DNA from: Corynebacterium argentoratense DSM 44202
Lineage (GTDB): Bacteria; Actinomycetota; Actinomycetes; Mycobacteriales; Mycobacteriaceae
Length of the DNA stretch: 64,000 bases
Reading direction: 5' to 3'
Assembly: GCF_000590555.1 (NCBI RefSeq)
Contig: NC_022198.1
Span: forward strand, 1,854,028 to 1,918,027
Part shown: piece by piece, positions 54,556 through 62,184 of the stretch
How positions within the stretch are numbered: the first letter of the stretch is position 1
How the letters are laid out: each line of letters starts with the position of its first letter
Notes under the pieces: model-generated
What the model was told of the DNA's origin: nothing
Seen by the model: the letters and a program-made list of their open reading frames with translations, nothing else
Databases searched by the model: none
Position numbers and translations under genes: made by a program

Positions 54556-55713
54556 TTAGCTGGTGGTTCGTCGGCTGCGGTAGATGCTGTAGGCCGCCCA
54601 GAGGAGCATTGCTACGCCTAGCAGCAGGCTGATGTATCGGGCGGTGGCTAGCGCTTTAAGTTTGGTGCGGCCTTCGGTAGCTTTGCTCGTTTGTGCGTCT
54701 TGGGTGTCACTGTTCCATTGGGCGTCGACGCGTAGTGCGGTGCGGTAGGGGCTGACTTCGCCGGTGCGTACAACGGTGTCGGCTTCTTCTGGGGTGGAGG
54801 CGAAGAAGTAGTGGAGTTTTTCTTGCCCCATGACGATGACGCCGGTGGTGGGTTCGACGTTGAGGGTGCGTTCAACGGTGTAGTAGCGGGTCATGACGAT
54901 GTTGTCGTCTGGTTTGAGGCCGCGTTCTTGCAGTTCTGAGGGGCTGTACCAGCGTCCTGCGGTGCTGCGCATGCGTAGTCCTGCGAGGGCTGCTTTTTCT
55001 TTGTCTGTGACGTTGCCGTCGCGGGTGAAGACGCCTTGGATGGCGTCAAACATGTTCACTGCGTCGAGTTTTTGGGTGTATGTGTAGGTGTTGACGTCGT
55101 GTCGGGTTTCATCGTCCAGGTAATCGATGGGGTGGGCGGTTTGTGCTGTGGTGTCGAAGTAGGGGTAGGACTTGCGTTCGGAGTGGAAGGGGAATTGGTA
55201 TTGGAGGCCTTCGCGTTGGAAGGCTCCGGTGGAGTCGTCGAGGCCTAGGTCGGGGGCGACTGCATAGAAGGTGGAGTCTTCTTTGGGGTAGGCGCTTCGG
55301 CGGTCGAGGGTGACGGTGTCGACGGTGGCGGAGATGAGTGCTTCGGCTTCGTTTTTGTCGAGGCGCATAAGTACGTTGCCGGCTCGGAGGGTGACGAGCT
55401 TTTTGTCGGAGGGTTCGACGGTGGAGATGTTACGGACGCCTTGGACGGGGGTGTTGCCGATGAAGCATTTGGTGGGCAGATCGCCTTCTGCTGTGCAGTC
55501 GGGGTCGTTTTTGTACTGGTCGAGGGCGGTGTTGGTGGCGAAGGCGCGGGCGTCGAAGAGGGTTGCTGTGGTTTCTTCGGTGACGGTGCGGCCGCCGGCG
55601 TCGAGGGGGATGACGCGGAGGCGGGGGACGAGGACTGTGGGGATGAGGATAGATAGGACGAAGAGGAAGGTCCCGAGTCCCACGAGGATGCGCTGTGGCG
55701 CCGTTGCCGCCAT
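54556..55713 (-). CDS. DUF3068 envelope protein (annotated PorA family)
   Basis: A 385-residue protein with one helix at each end (ILVGLGTFLFVLSILIPTVL and YISLLLGVAMLLWAAYSIY) and a large extracytoplasmic domain between. The arrangement, and segments such as PFHSERKSYPYFDTTAQTA and MRSTAGRWYSPSELQERGL, match DUF3068, found only in mycolate-making actinobacteria (Rv0227c-like). Start MAATAPQRI at 55713 after AAAGGCGGA; a longer frame upstream has no RBS. Probably co-transcribed with the downstream membrane protein. Confidence 0.85.
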   Translation of the reverse strand: MAATAPQRILVGLGTFLFVLSILIPTVLVPRLRVIPLDAGGRTVTEETTATLFDARAFATNTALDQYKNDPDCTAEGDLPTKCFIGNTPVQGVRNISTVEPSDKKLVTLRAGNVLMRLDKNEAEALISATVDTVTLDRRSAYPKEDSTFYAVAPDLGLDDSTGAFQREGLQYQFPFHSERKSYPYFDTTAQTAHPIDYLDDETRHDVNTYTYTQKLDAVNMFDAIQGVFTRDGNVTDKEKAALAGLRMRSTAGRWYSPSELQERGLKPDDNIVMTRYYTVERTLNVEPTTGVIVMGQEKLHYFFASTPEEADTVVRTGEVSPYRTALRVDAQWNSDTQDAQTSKATEGRTKLKALATARYISLLLGVAMLLWAAYSIYRSRRTTS

Positions 55714-55743
55714 GCAGTCCGCCTTTCGACTAGTTTTTATACA

Positions 55744-56727
55744 GTGTACAAACCACCTTACAACCCCAGCCTTGATGGGCTGCGCGCCGTGGCGAGCATG
55801 GGTGTGTTGTTGACACATACGTCTTTTCAGACCGGCCATCGTCTGCCTGAGCGTTTTGATTTGTTCGTGGCGGTCTTTTTTGTACTGAGTGCGTTTGTGC
55901 TGTCGCGCGGCGGCTTCGGCCCGTATGGGGAATATGCGATTAAACGCGTGCGCCGCATCATGCCTGCTTACCTATTGTGCGTCTTGGTTGCTTTCGCGAT
56001 CTATCCCCAACCGTGGTCGGTGGTCGTGTCGACGCTGACGTTGACGCAGATTTATGTGGGCTTGGCGCCGGGCATTACTCACCTGTGGTCGCTGTGCGTG
56101 GAAGTGGCGTGGTACGTGGTGTTGCCTTTTGCCTCCCGAGTCCCTTCGTGGCTGTTGATTGCGCTGGCGTGTGTGAGCTTGGGCTGGGATTGGGTTCCTT
56201 TTGGGCCTAATCCGCAGATCATGCCCCCAGCGTTTACGTCGTGGTTTATGGCTGGGATTATTCTGGCTCGTCTTGAGGCTTCTCCCCCACGGTGGTTGGT
56301 GGCTGTGGCACGCAGACGGTGGCCGTTGTTGGGGCTAGCTTTGGCCGCATTGGTTACCGCCACAATCGTGGGTCCGCACGGTTTGGTGCACCCCTCGCAT
56401 ACTCAGTTTGTTGCGCGGATCGTGTTGGGCACCGTGTTTGGTTGGTGCATAGTCGCACCGTTTGCGCTCGCACCAGGGGGGCTTCTGGCCTCGAGACCCA
56501 TGCGTTGGGTGGGGCTGCGCAGCTACTCGCTGTTTCTCTGGCACCTACCGGTGCTGGCGTTGGTCTTCCCGGTGTTGGGCATAGCGCCGTTCACCGGCCA
56601 CTTCTTCGTGGTGACGCTTGCGACCATCGTGTTGTCCTTGTGGGTCAGCGATATTAGCTACCGGTTGGTGGAGCAACCGTTTTCTCGAGGAGCTTTTCCC
56701 ACTGTTCCCCGGTTTTTTCCCAACTGA
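55744..56727 (+). CDS. tmaT: Acyltransferase 3 family membrane protein (TmaT-like)
   Basis: A 327-residue integral membrane O-acyltransferase. PSLDGLRAVASMGVLLTHTSF holds the family His and the R-x10-H type motif; RRIMPAYLLCVL and THLWSLCVEVAWYVVLPF follow. TmaT of Corynebacterium acetylates trehalose monomycolate so that MmpL transporters can export it; a CmpL-type MmpL is encoded about 5.5 kb away. Position next to DUF3068 equals that of Rv0228. Start GTG 55744; a TATACA lies immediately upstream, too close for a normal -10, so the promoter is unclear. Its end overlaps the convergent GT by 74 bases. Confidence 0.8.
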   Translation: MYKPPYNPSLDGLRAVASMGVLLTHTSFQTGHRLPERFDLFVAVFFVLSAFVLSRGGFGPYGEYAIKRVRRIMPAYLLCVLVAFAIYPQPWSVVVSTLTLTQIYVGLAPGITHLWSLCVEVAWYVVLPFASRVPSWLLIALACVSLGWDWVPFGPNPQIMPPAFTSWFMAGIILARLEASPPRWLVAVARRRWPLLGLALAALVTATIVGPHGLVHPSHTQFVARIVLGTVFGWCIVAPFALAPGGLLASRPMRWVGLRSYSLFLWHLPVLALVFPVLGIAPFTGHFFVVTLATIVLSLWVSDISYRLVEQPFSRGAFPTVPRFFPN

Positions 56728-57748
56728 ACGTGGTCGCGCGGATGCGGGCAGCATCCCCGAGACGGTGACGCAACGCGGCGTCATCAAGAAGACAACGGGT
56801 ACTGGTGATCAACTGGGCCTTGTTGTCGACCAGCAAGCCGGTGGTGCCGTCGATGATGGAATCCTGAAGCCCACGCGAACTGTGATAACCGACCGTCGGC
56901 ACACCATGCTGCGCCGCCTCAATGACCGCCAACCCCCAACCCTCTTTGCGGCTTGGAAGCAGGTGAATATCCGCACCATCGAGAAGTTGATGCTTGCGGG
57001 TTTCGCTGACGTGGCCGTGAAAAGTGACGCGATGGTCAACCCCCAGATCGACTGCGTAGGCTTTGAGTTCGTCTTCCCACCAGCCACTGCCAATGATATC
57101 GAGGTGGGTGCTGTCGATCGCGGCGAGGACATCGAGTGCGTGTTCAATATCTTTATGCGGCACCAACCTGCACAGGGTGACCAGCCTGTGGGGATGACTT
57201 TTTTCCACCCCCTGCGGCGCGGCCGGGACAGGATCGATACCGTTGCGGATAATCGTGATGCTAGGAACACCGAGTTGCGCGAGTTCGTCGGCGCTGGGCT
57301 GTGAGACGGTGACGATCGTCGTGCTGCGATGCACCCGCGGCGACACAACGGATTCTAACCACCAGCCGATACGAGACAGTACGGGGCCCGCGACTGGCCA
57401 TTGTTCACGGTGACAATGGTGGGTGAGCAGGATGACCGGCTTTGTTGTGAACAGTCGGGCGAAGAAGGGGACACCGTTTTGGGTATCAATAACGACGTCG
57501 ACGTCGCGGTAGCGCTGCAACACAATCGCTAACTGTGCGCGAAAGTATACGCCGAATTTGCCGCCCGCACGGATGTACGTAACCCCGTTGCGTTGCTGCT
57601 TTCTGAGTGCACCTGGGTGCTTCGCGCTGCGGTAGGTGACCTGGTGTCCGTGTGCGGCGAGGTATTCGGCGACGCGTTCGAGGTAGCGTTCACTGCCGCC
57701 GCCTTGGGGGTGGGTGCTGTCTCGCCAGCACAACATGAGCACCTTCAT
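56654..57748 (-). CDS. Glycosyltransferase family 4 (Rv0225-like)
   Basis: A 364-residue GT-B enzyme. MKVLMLCWRDSTHPQGGGSERY is the acceptor-domain opening. The donor site shows LVTLCRLVPHKDIEHALDVL and the E-x7-E motif in SRKEGWGLAVIEAAQHGVP. It probably transfers a sugar from a nucleotide donor to a lipid or glycan on the cytoplasmic side. It has the Rv0225 position, between the acyltransferase and the methyltransferase. The exact product is unknown. Confidence 0.87.
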   Translation of the reverse strand: MKVLMLCWRDSTHPQGGGSERYLERVAEYLAAHGHQVTYRSAKHPGALRKQQRNGVTYIRAGGKFGVYFRAQLAIVLQRYRDVDVVIDTQNGVPFFARLFTTKPVILLTHHCHREQWPVAGPVLSRIGWWLESVVSPRVHRSTTIVTVSQPSADELAQLGVPSITIIRNGIDPVPAAPQGVEKSHPHRLVTLCRLVPHKDIEHALDVLAAIDSTHLDIIGSGWWEDELKAYAVDLGVDHRVTFHGHVSETRKHQLLDGADIHLLPSRKEGWGLAVIEAAQHGVPTVGYHSSRGLQDSIIDGTTGLLVDNKAQLITSTRCLLDDAALRHRLGDAARIRATTFSWEKTGEQWEKLLEKTVAPPTGS

Positions 57749-57767
57749 AAGCGTTAGGCTACCTGGT

Positions 57768-58553
57768 GTGGTTTTTACTTTCGTATCGGATCGATTGTGC
57801 GCGCCGCTAGGCAGGGTGGCAGCAGTGGCGATGCTGCGTCGTTCGTGGCGCTTGTTAAGGTCTTTCTCTTTCGAGCAGTCGGATCCTGGACGTTTTTACG
57901 GGCCACTCGCGGAGGATACCGCGGAACTGATCGTGGCTATCGCCGCCGACATGGAGGTATCGGGGGAACCTGTTGCAGTGCTTGATGTCGGGGGTGGTCC
58001 GGGGTATTTCCATCGGGCTTTTGCTTCGCGCGGCATGGACTACGTGACGGTAGAGCCGGATGTTGGCGAGATGGCTGCTGCGGGGATTTCGGTGCCGGCG
58101 AGTGTTCGGGGCTCCGGCATGGACTTGCCGTTTCGGGACGAGTGCTTTGATGTTGTGTACTCGTCGAATGTGGCGGAGCATGTGACCAAACCCTGGCAGA
58201 TGGCGGATGAGATGCTGCGTGTGACGAAGCCGGGCGGGGTGATGGTGTTGAGTTACACAGTGTGGCTAGGCCCTTTTGGTGGCCACGAAACAGGCCTGTG
58301 GCCGCATTATGTGGGCGGTGATTTTGCGCGACGTCGTTATGAACGTGTGCACGGCCGGCGCCCGAAGAATGTGTTTGGTGAGTCCCTGTTCGCGGTGTCC
58401 TGTGCACAGGGGTTGCGGTGGGGTCGGCGGCAGGGGGCAGTGTTTTTTCCGCGCTACCATCCGTGGTGGGCGTGGTGGGTTGTCCGCGTGCCGATCCTGC
58501 GGGAATTCTTGACCAGCAACCTGGTAATTGTGGTGAAAAAGAAAGGCGGGTAA
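57768..58553 (+). CDS. SAM-dependent methyltransferase (MtrP/Rv0224c-like)
   Basis: A 261-residue class I methyltransferase. VAVLDVGGGPGYFHRAFASRG is motif I, VTVEPD the ribose-binding acid, and DVVYSSNVAEHVTKPWQMAD motif IV/post-I; the C-terminal half is Trp/Arg-rich. At this place corynebacteria carry MtrP, described as needed for trehalose mycolate transport. GTG 57768 follows TAGGCT (57755-57760) by seven bases, so the mRNA is probably leaderless. The stop lies inside the following terminator stem. Confidence 0.83.
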   Translation: MVFTFVSDRLCAPLGRVAAVAMLRRSWRLLRSFSFEQSDPGRFYGPLAEDTAELIVAIAADMEVSGEPVAVLDVGGGPGYFHRAFASRGMDYVTVEPDVGEMAAAGISVPASVRGSGMDLPFRDECFDVVYSSNVAEHVTKPWQMADEMLRVTKPGGVMVLSYTVWLGPFGGHETGLWPHYVGGDFARRRYERVHGRRPKNVFGESLFAVSCAQGLRWGRRQGAVFFPRYHPWWAWWVVRVPILREFLTSNLVIVVKKKGG

Positions 58554-58578
58554 CGGCTCAATTGAACCATTACCCGCC
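58545..58578. terminator. Bidirectional terminator between the methyltransferase and pckG
   Basis: GGCGGGTAA (58545-58553) and TTACCCGCC (58570-58578) form a perfect stem. On the minus strand it is followed by TTTCTTTTTC, good for pckG. The TAA of the methyltransferase gene is part of the stem. Confidence 0.88.
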
Positions 58579-58603
58579 TATCTTGACCTGACGCTAATTA
58601 ATC

Positions 58604-60433
58604 TTACTTGGTTGCGTTACGAATGCGCTGCTTGAGCGCTTCGAACTGATCCCACACTTCACTCGGAACCTTGGGGCCGAGCTTCTTGAGCCATGCCTCG
58701 TTGTCGTCGATGTCGCCAGCCCATTCGGAGGGGTGTGCACGCAGTGCTTCGCGCACATCGTCGACGTTGATGTCGAGGCCATCGAGGTCGAGGTCTTCGA
58801 CGTTGGCGGTGTGGCCTGCGACGGTTTCGCGGGCGTCGACCTTGCCTTCGATGCGGTCGACGATCCACTTGAGGACGCGACTGTTCTCACCGAAGCCGGG
58901 CCAGAGGAAGCGACCGTCGTCGCCGCGGCGGAACCAGTTGACGAGGAAGACGGCGGGCATCTTGTCGCCGCCCTTCTTGCCCATGTTGATCCAGTGCTGC
59001 AGGTAGTCACCGGCGTTGTAACCAATGAAGGGCAGCATGGCCATGGGGTCGTGACGCAGGGAGCCGACGGGGCCTTCTGCTGCTGCAGTCTGACCGGATG
59101 CCAGGAGGGCACCGATCATGGTGGCGTGGTTCCAGTCGTATGCCTGGGTGACCAGCGGGATGGTGTCGGGGCGGCGTCCACCGAAGAGGATGGCGTCGAT
59201 CGGCACACCCTTGGGGTCGTTGAAGTCCGGGGTTGCGACGGGGCACTGCTCGAGCGGCACGCAGTAGCGGGAGTTCGGGTGGCTGGACAAGGACTCGGAG
59301 TCGGAGGTCCAGTCGCGGCCGAGCCAGTCGATGAGGTGCTCCGGCTTGCCTTCGAGGCCTTCCCACCAGACGTCACCGTCGTCAGTGAGTGCAACGTTAG
59401 TGAAGATGGTGTTGCCCGGTTCCATGGTCTTCATGGCGTTGGGGTTGGAGGCGTAGTTGGTGCCGGGTGCGACACCGAAGAAGCCGTTTTCGGGGTTGAT
59501 CGCCCAGAGGCGGCCGTCTTCACCGAAGTGCATCCAGGCGATGTCGTCACCGACGACCTCTGCCTTCCAGCCCTCGATGGTGGGCTCGATCATGGCCAGG
59601 TTGGTCTTGCCACAAGCAGAGGGGAATGCTGCGGCGATGTTGTAGGCCTTGCCTTCGGGGCTGGTGAGCTTGAGGATGAGCATGTGCTCTGCCATCCAGC
59701 CTTCGTCGCGAGCCATGACGGAGGCGATACGCAGCGCGTAGCACTTCTTAGCGAGGATGGCGTTTCCGCCGTAGCCGGAGCCGAAGGACCAGATCTCACG
59801 GGTTTCGGGGAACTGGGTAATGTACTTGGTTTCGTTGCAGGGCCACGCGACGTCCTTTTCGCCTTCGGCCAGGGGTGCGCCGACGGAGTGGAGTGCGCGG
59901 ACGAAGTCGCCGTGGTCACCGATCTTGTCCAGTGCGGCCTTGCCCATGCGGGTCATGATGCGCATGGAGAGTACAACGTACGCGGAGTCGGTGAGCTGAA
60001 CGCCGAGCTTGGGGCTTTCGGCGTCGATGGGGCCCATGCAGAAGGGAACCACGTACATGGTGCGGCCCTTCATTGCGCCGCGGTAGTGCTCGGTCATCTC
60101 GGCCTTCATCTTGACCGGGTCGACCCAGTTGTTGGTGGGGCCGGCGCCTTCTTCGGTCTCGGAGCAGATGAAGGTGCGGGATTCGACACGGGCGACGTCA
60201 TCGGGGTTGGAGCGCGCGAGGAAGCTGTTGGGTCGCTTTTCTGGGTTCAGTCGGATGAGGGTGCCGGCCTCGATGAGCTCTTCTGCGAGGCGGTCGGCTT
60301 CTTCCTGGGAACCGTCAGTGAATACGACTTCGTCGGGCTGCAGCAGTTCGACTGCTTCAGCGATCCAGGTGAGCAGTTCGACGTTGTTTGTGGGGGCTTG
60401 GCCTTTGAGGCCGGGGATGGTGACAGCGGACAT
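58604..60433 (-). CDS. pckG: Phosphoenolpyruvate carboxykinase (GTP)
   Basis: Converts oxaloacetate and GTP to PEP, CO2 and GDP; the key gluconeogenic step from TCA intermediates. The protein has 609 residues. [15 protein letters not shown] is the P-loop with the hyperreactive Cys of GTP-type enzymes, [15 protein letters not shown] holds the metal-binding Asp, and [31 protein letters not shown] and the N-terminal [15 protein letters not shown] match. Start [11 protein letters not shown] at 60433 is chosen for AGGAGA six bases upstream over ATG 60448. It is monocistronic between two terminator/promoter regions. Confidence 0.97.
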   Translation of the reverse strand: MSAVTIPGLKGQAPTNNVELLTWIAEAVELLQPDEVVFTDGSQEEADRLAEELIEAGTLIRLNPEKRPNSFLARSNPDDVARVESRTFICSETEEGAGPTNNWVDPVKMKAEMTEHYRGAMKGRTMYVVPFCMGPIDAESPKLGVQLTDSAYVVLSMRIMTRMGKAALDKIGDHGDFVRALHSVGAPLAEGEKDVAWPCNETKYITQFPETREIWSFGSGYGGNAILAKKCYALRIASVMARDEGWMAEHMLILKLTSPEGKAYNIAAAFPSACGKTNLAMIEPTIEGWKAEVVGDDIAWMHFGEDGRLWAINPENGFFGVAPGTNYASNPNAMKTMEPGNTIFTNVALTDDGDVWWEGLEGKPEHLIDWLGRDWTSDSESLSSHPNSRYCVPLEQCPVATPDFNDPKGVPIDAILFGGRRPDTIPLVTQAYDWNHATMIGALLASGQTAAAEGPVGSLRHDPMAMLPFIGYNAGDYLQHWINMGKKGGDKMPAVFLVNWFRRGDDGRFLWPGFGENSRVLKWIVDRIEGKVDARETVAGHTANVEDLDLDGLDINVDDVREALRAHPSEWAGDIDDNEAWLKKLGPKVPSEVWDQFEALKQRIRNATK

Positions 60434-60724
60434 CGCTTCTCCTGACATAGTTGGTTCTCAACGTTTAAAAGGGTAATCGCTTCTCTACAGCACCCGCATG
60501 GCCTTTTTTGAGACACTGTTCACACAGTCCTATGACCTGTGCACTTTCTACTATGTGCGACATGTTTTTGGCCTAGTTTTTCGTTTTATCACCCCCGATA
60601 CGGGGGTGCTGCGCCGCTCCGAACAATCACAACGCGCCCCCGGTTTTTCAACGCATTGAACTTTCCGCTGAGCGCCCACACTCCCCTATTGATATAAGCC
60701 CGCAGCGCAGGCAGAATGAGGGGG

Positions 60725-61495
60725 ATGTCTACACACGCTAACAAACCAGCCCCCCATGTCGATCCGCGCCCTTCGGGCAATCGCCCACCCCAAACGGACT
60801 TCGGCGACGACCTGGATTACCCACGCCTCGGCGCAGTGAGCTTTCGCCGAGGCACCCTCACCGATAACCAGGAAAAAACCTGGGAGGACAACTGGCCGAT
60901 CTTCGGCAAGGAACTGTCGGAGGATTCTTCGATTATTGACGCCGCGGAGTGGTTCGGTCGGCAGGCTCCCTTGATTGTGGAGATCGGTTCGGGCACCGGC
61001 ACATCCACCGCAGCCATGGCTCCCGTGGAGGCCGACACGAATGTGGTCGCCGTCGAGCTGTATAAGCCTGGTTTGGCGAAGCTGCTGGGCTCGATTGTCC
61101 GGGGCGATATCTCGAATATCCGGATGGTTAAGGGCGACGGTGTGGAGGTGCTGGCACGCATGTTCGCTCCTGAGTCCTTGGACGGGATCCGGATTTTCTT
61201 CCCCGACCCGTGGCCCAAGGCCCGCCACCATAAGCGCCGGATTATTCAGTCGGGACCGCTGAACCTCATTGCATCCCGCCTGAAGAAGGGCGGCGTCTTG
61301 CATGTGGCCACCGACCACGCGGGCTATGCCGAGTGGATTGACGAGCTCGTCAACGTTGAACCGCAGTTAGAATTTTTGGGCTGGCCGTGGCCGGAATGTC
61401 CACAGTTGACGGATCGTCAGGTGATCACCAAGTTCGAGGGCAAGGGCCTCGACAAGGACCACACGATCCGCGAGTACCTGTGGCGCAAGCGTTAA
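60725..61495 (+). CDS. trmB: tRNA (guanine-46-N7)-methyltransferase
   Basis: Adds m7G46 in the variable loop of tRNAs. The protein has 256 residues. [21 protein letters not shown] is SAM motif [18 protein letters not shown] is the TrmB hallmark and [15 protein letters not shown] follows. Start ATG 60725 ([14 protein letters not shown]) or 60716; neither has a well-spaced RBS, and TATAAG near 60692 may be a -10. The NYN gene follows 9 bases after the stop. The pckG-trmB-NYN-MmpL order is the same as Rv0211/Rv0208c-Rv0206c. Confidence 0.94.
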   Translation: MSTHANKPAPHVDPRPSGNRPPQTDFGDDLDYPRLGAVSFRRGTLTDNQEKTWEDNWPIFGKELSEDSSIIDAAEWFGRQAPLIVEIGSGTGTSTAAMAPVEADTNVVAVELYKPGLAKLLGSIVRGDISNIRMVKGDGVEVLARMFAPESLDGIRIFFPDPWPKARHHKRRIIQSGPLNLIASRLKKGGVLHVATDHAGYAEWIDELVNVEPQLEFLGWPWPECPQLTDRQVITKFEGKGLDKDHTIREYLWRKR

Positions 61496-61504
61496 GGGGC
61501 TTCA

Positions 61505-62140
61505 ATGAGTTTCGATACCTACCCTGCCCCCTCGAATGACATTGCCCTGTTGATTTGGGATGCCCCGAATATCGACATGGGCTTGGGCTCCATCCTTGGA
61601 GGCCGCCCGTCGGCCAATTACAGGCCACGCTTTGACGCTGTGGGCCGCTGGTTGTTGGAGCGCAGCGAGGAACTCTCGGAGGACCTGGATGTGCCCATCT
61701 CCCCCGAGGCGACGGTGTTTACCAATGTCACACCCGGTGCTGCCGATGGGATTCGCTCCTGGGTTGAAGCATTGCGCAATGTTGGTTTTGCGGTGTTCGC
61801 GAAGCCAAAATTGACGGACGATTCTGATGTGGATCCCGACATGCTGAACCACATCGATGCCCGCCATAACCAGGGTGTTTTGCGTTCGGTGTTTGTTGCA
61901 AGTGCCGACGGGCAAAATTTCAAACCCACCCTGGACCGCCTGGTAGACGATGGCGTCCATGTGTGCGTAGTGGGTTTCCAGGAGCACGTCTCGTGGGCTG
62001 TCACCGACGATCGCTACGAGTTTTGTGATCTGGAGGACATCCCGGGTGTCTTCCGTGAGCCTCTGCCCCGCGTAAGCTTGGATTCCTTGCCTGAGGGTGG
62101 TGCTTGGTTGCAGCCATTCCGCCCATTGAGTTCGCTGTAG
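61505..62140 (+). CDS. NYN-domain protein (PIN-like nuclease fold, Rv0207c-like)
   Basis: A 211-residue protein. IALLIWDAPNIDMGLGSILGG carries the first acidic Asp of the NYN/PIN fold. VDPDMLNHIDARHN and SVFVASADGQNFKPTLDRLVD carry further Asp residues, the typical four-acid metal site. GVHVCVVGFQEHVSWAVTDD ends the domain. The family is predicted to be RNase-like but is mostly untested. The conserved position just before the MmpL3-type gene suggests co-expression with it. Confidence 0.85.
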   Translation: MSFDTYPAPSNDIALLIWDAPNIDMGLGSILGGRPSANYRPRFDAVGRWLLERSEELSEDLDVPISPEATVFTNVTPGAADGIRSWVEALRNVGFAVFAKPKLTDDSDVDPDMLNHIDARHNQGVLRSVFVASADGQNFKPTLDRLVDDGVHVCVVGFQEHVSWAVTDDRYEFCDLEDIPGVFREPLPRVSLDSLPEGGAWLQPFRPLSSL

Positions 62141-62184
62141 TTCGTTGAAGTTTCGCCGCCGCTTTTAAGGAGTTCGATTAAGCC

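Noticed and set aside
58733..60445. 570-codon plus-strand ORF
   Set aside because: Antisense shadow of pckG; composition rich in Gly/Val/Asp from mirrored codons.
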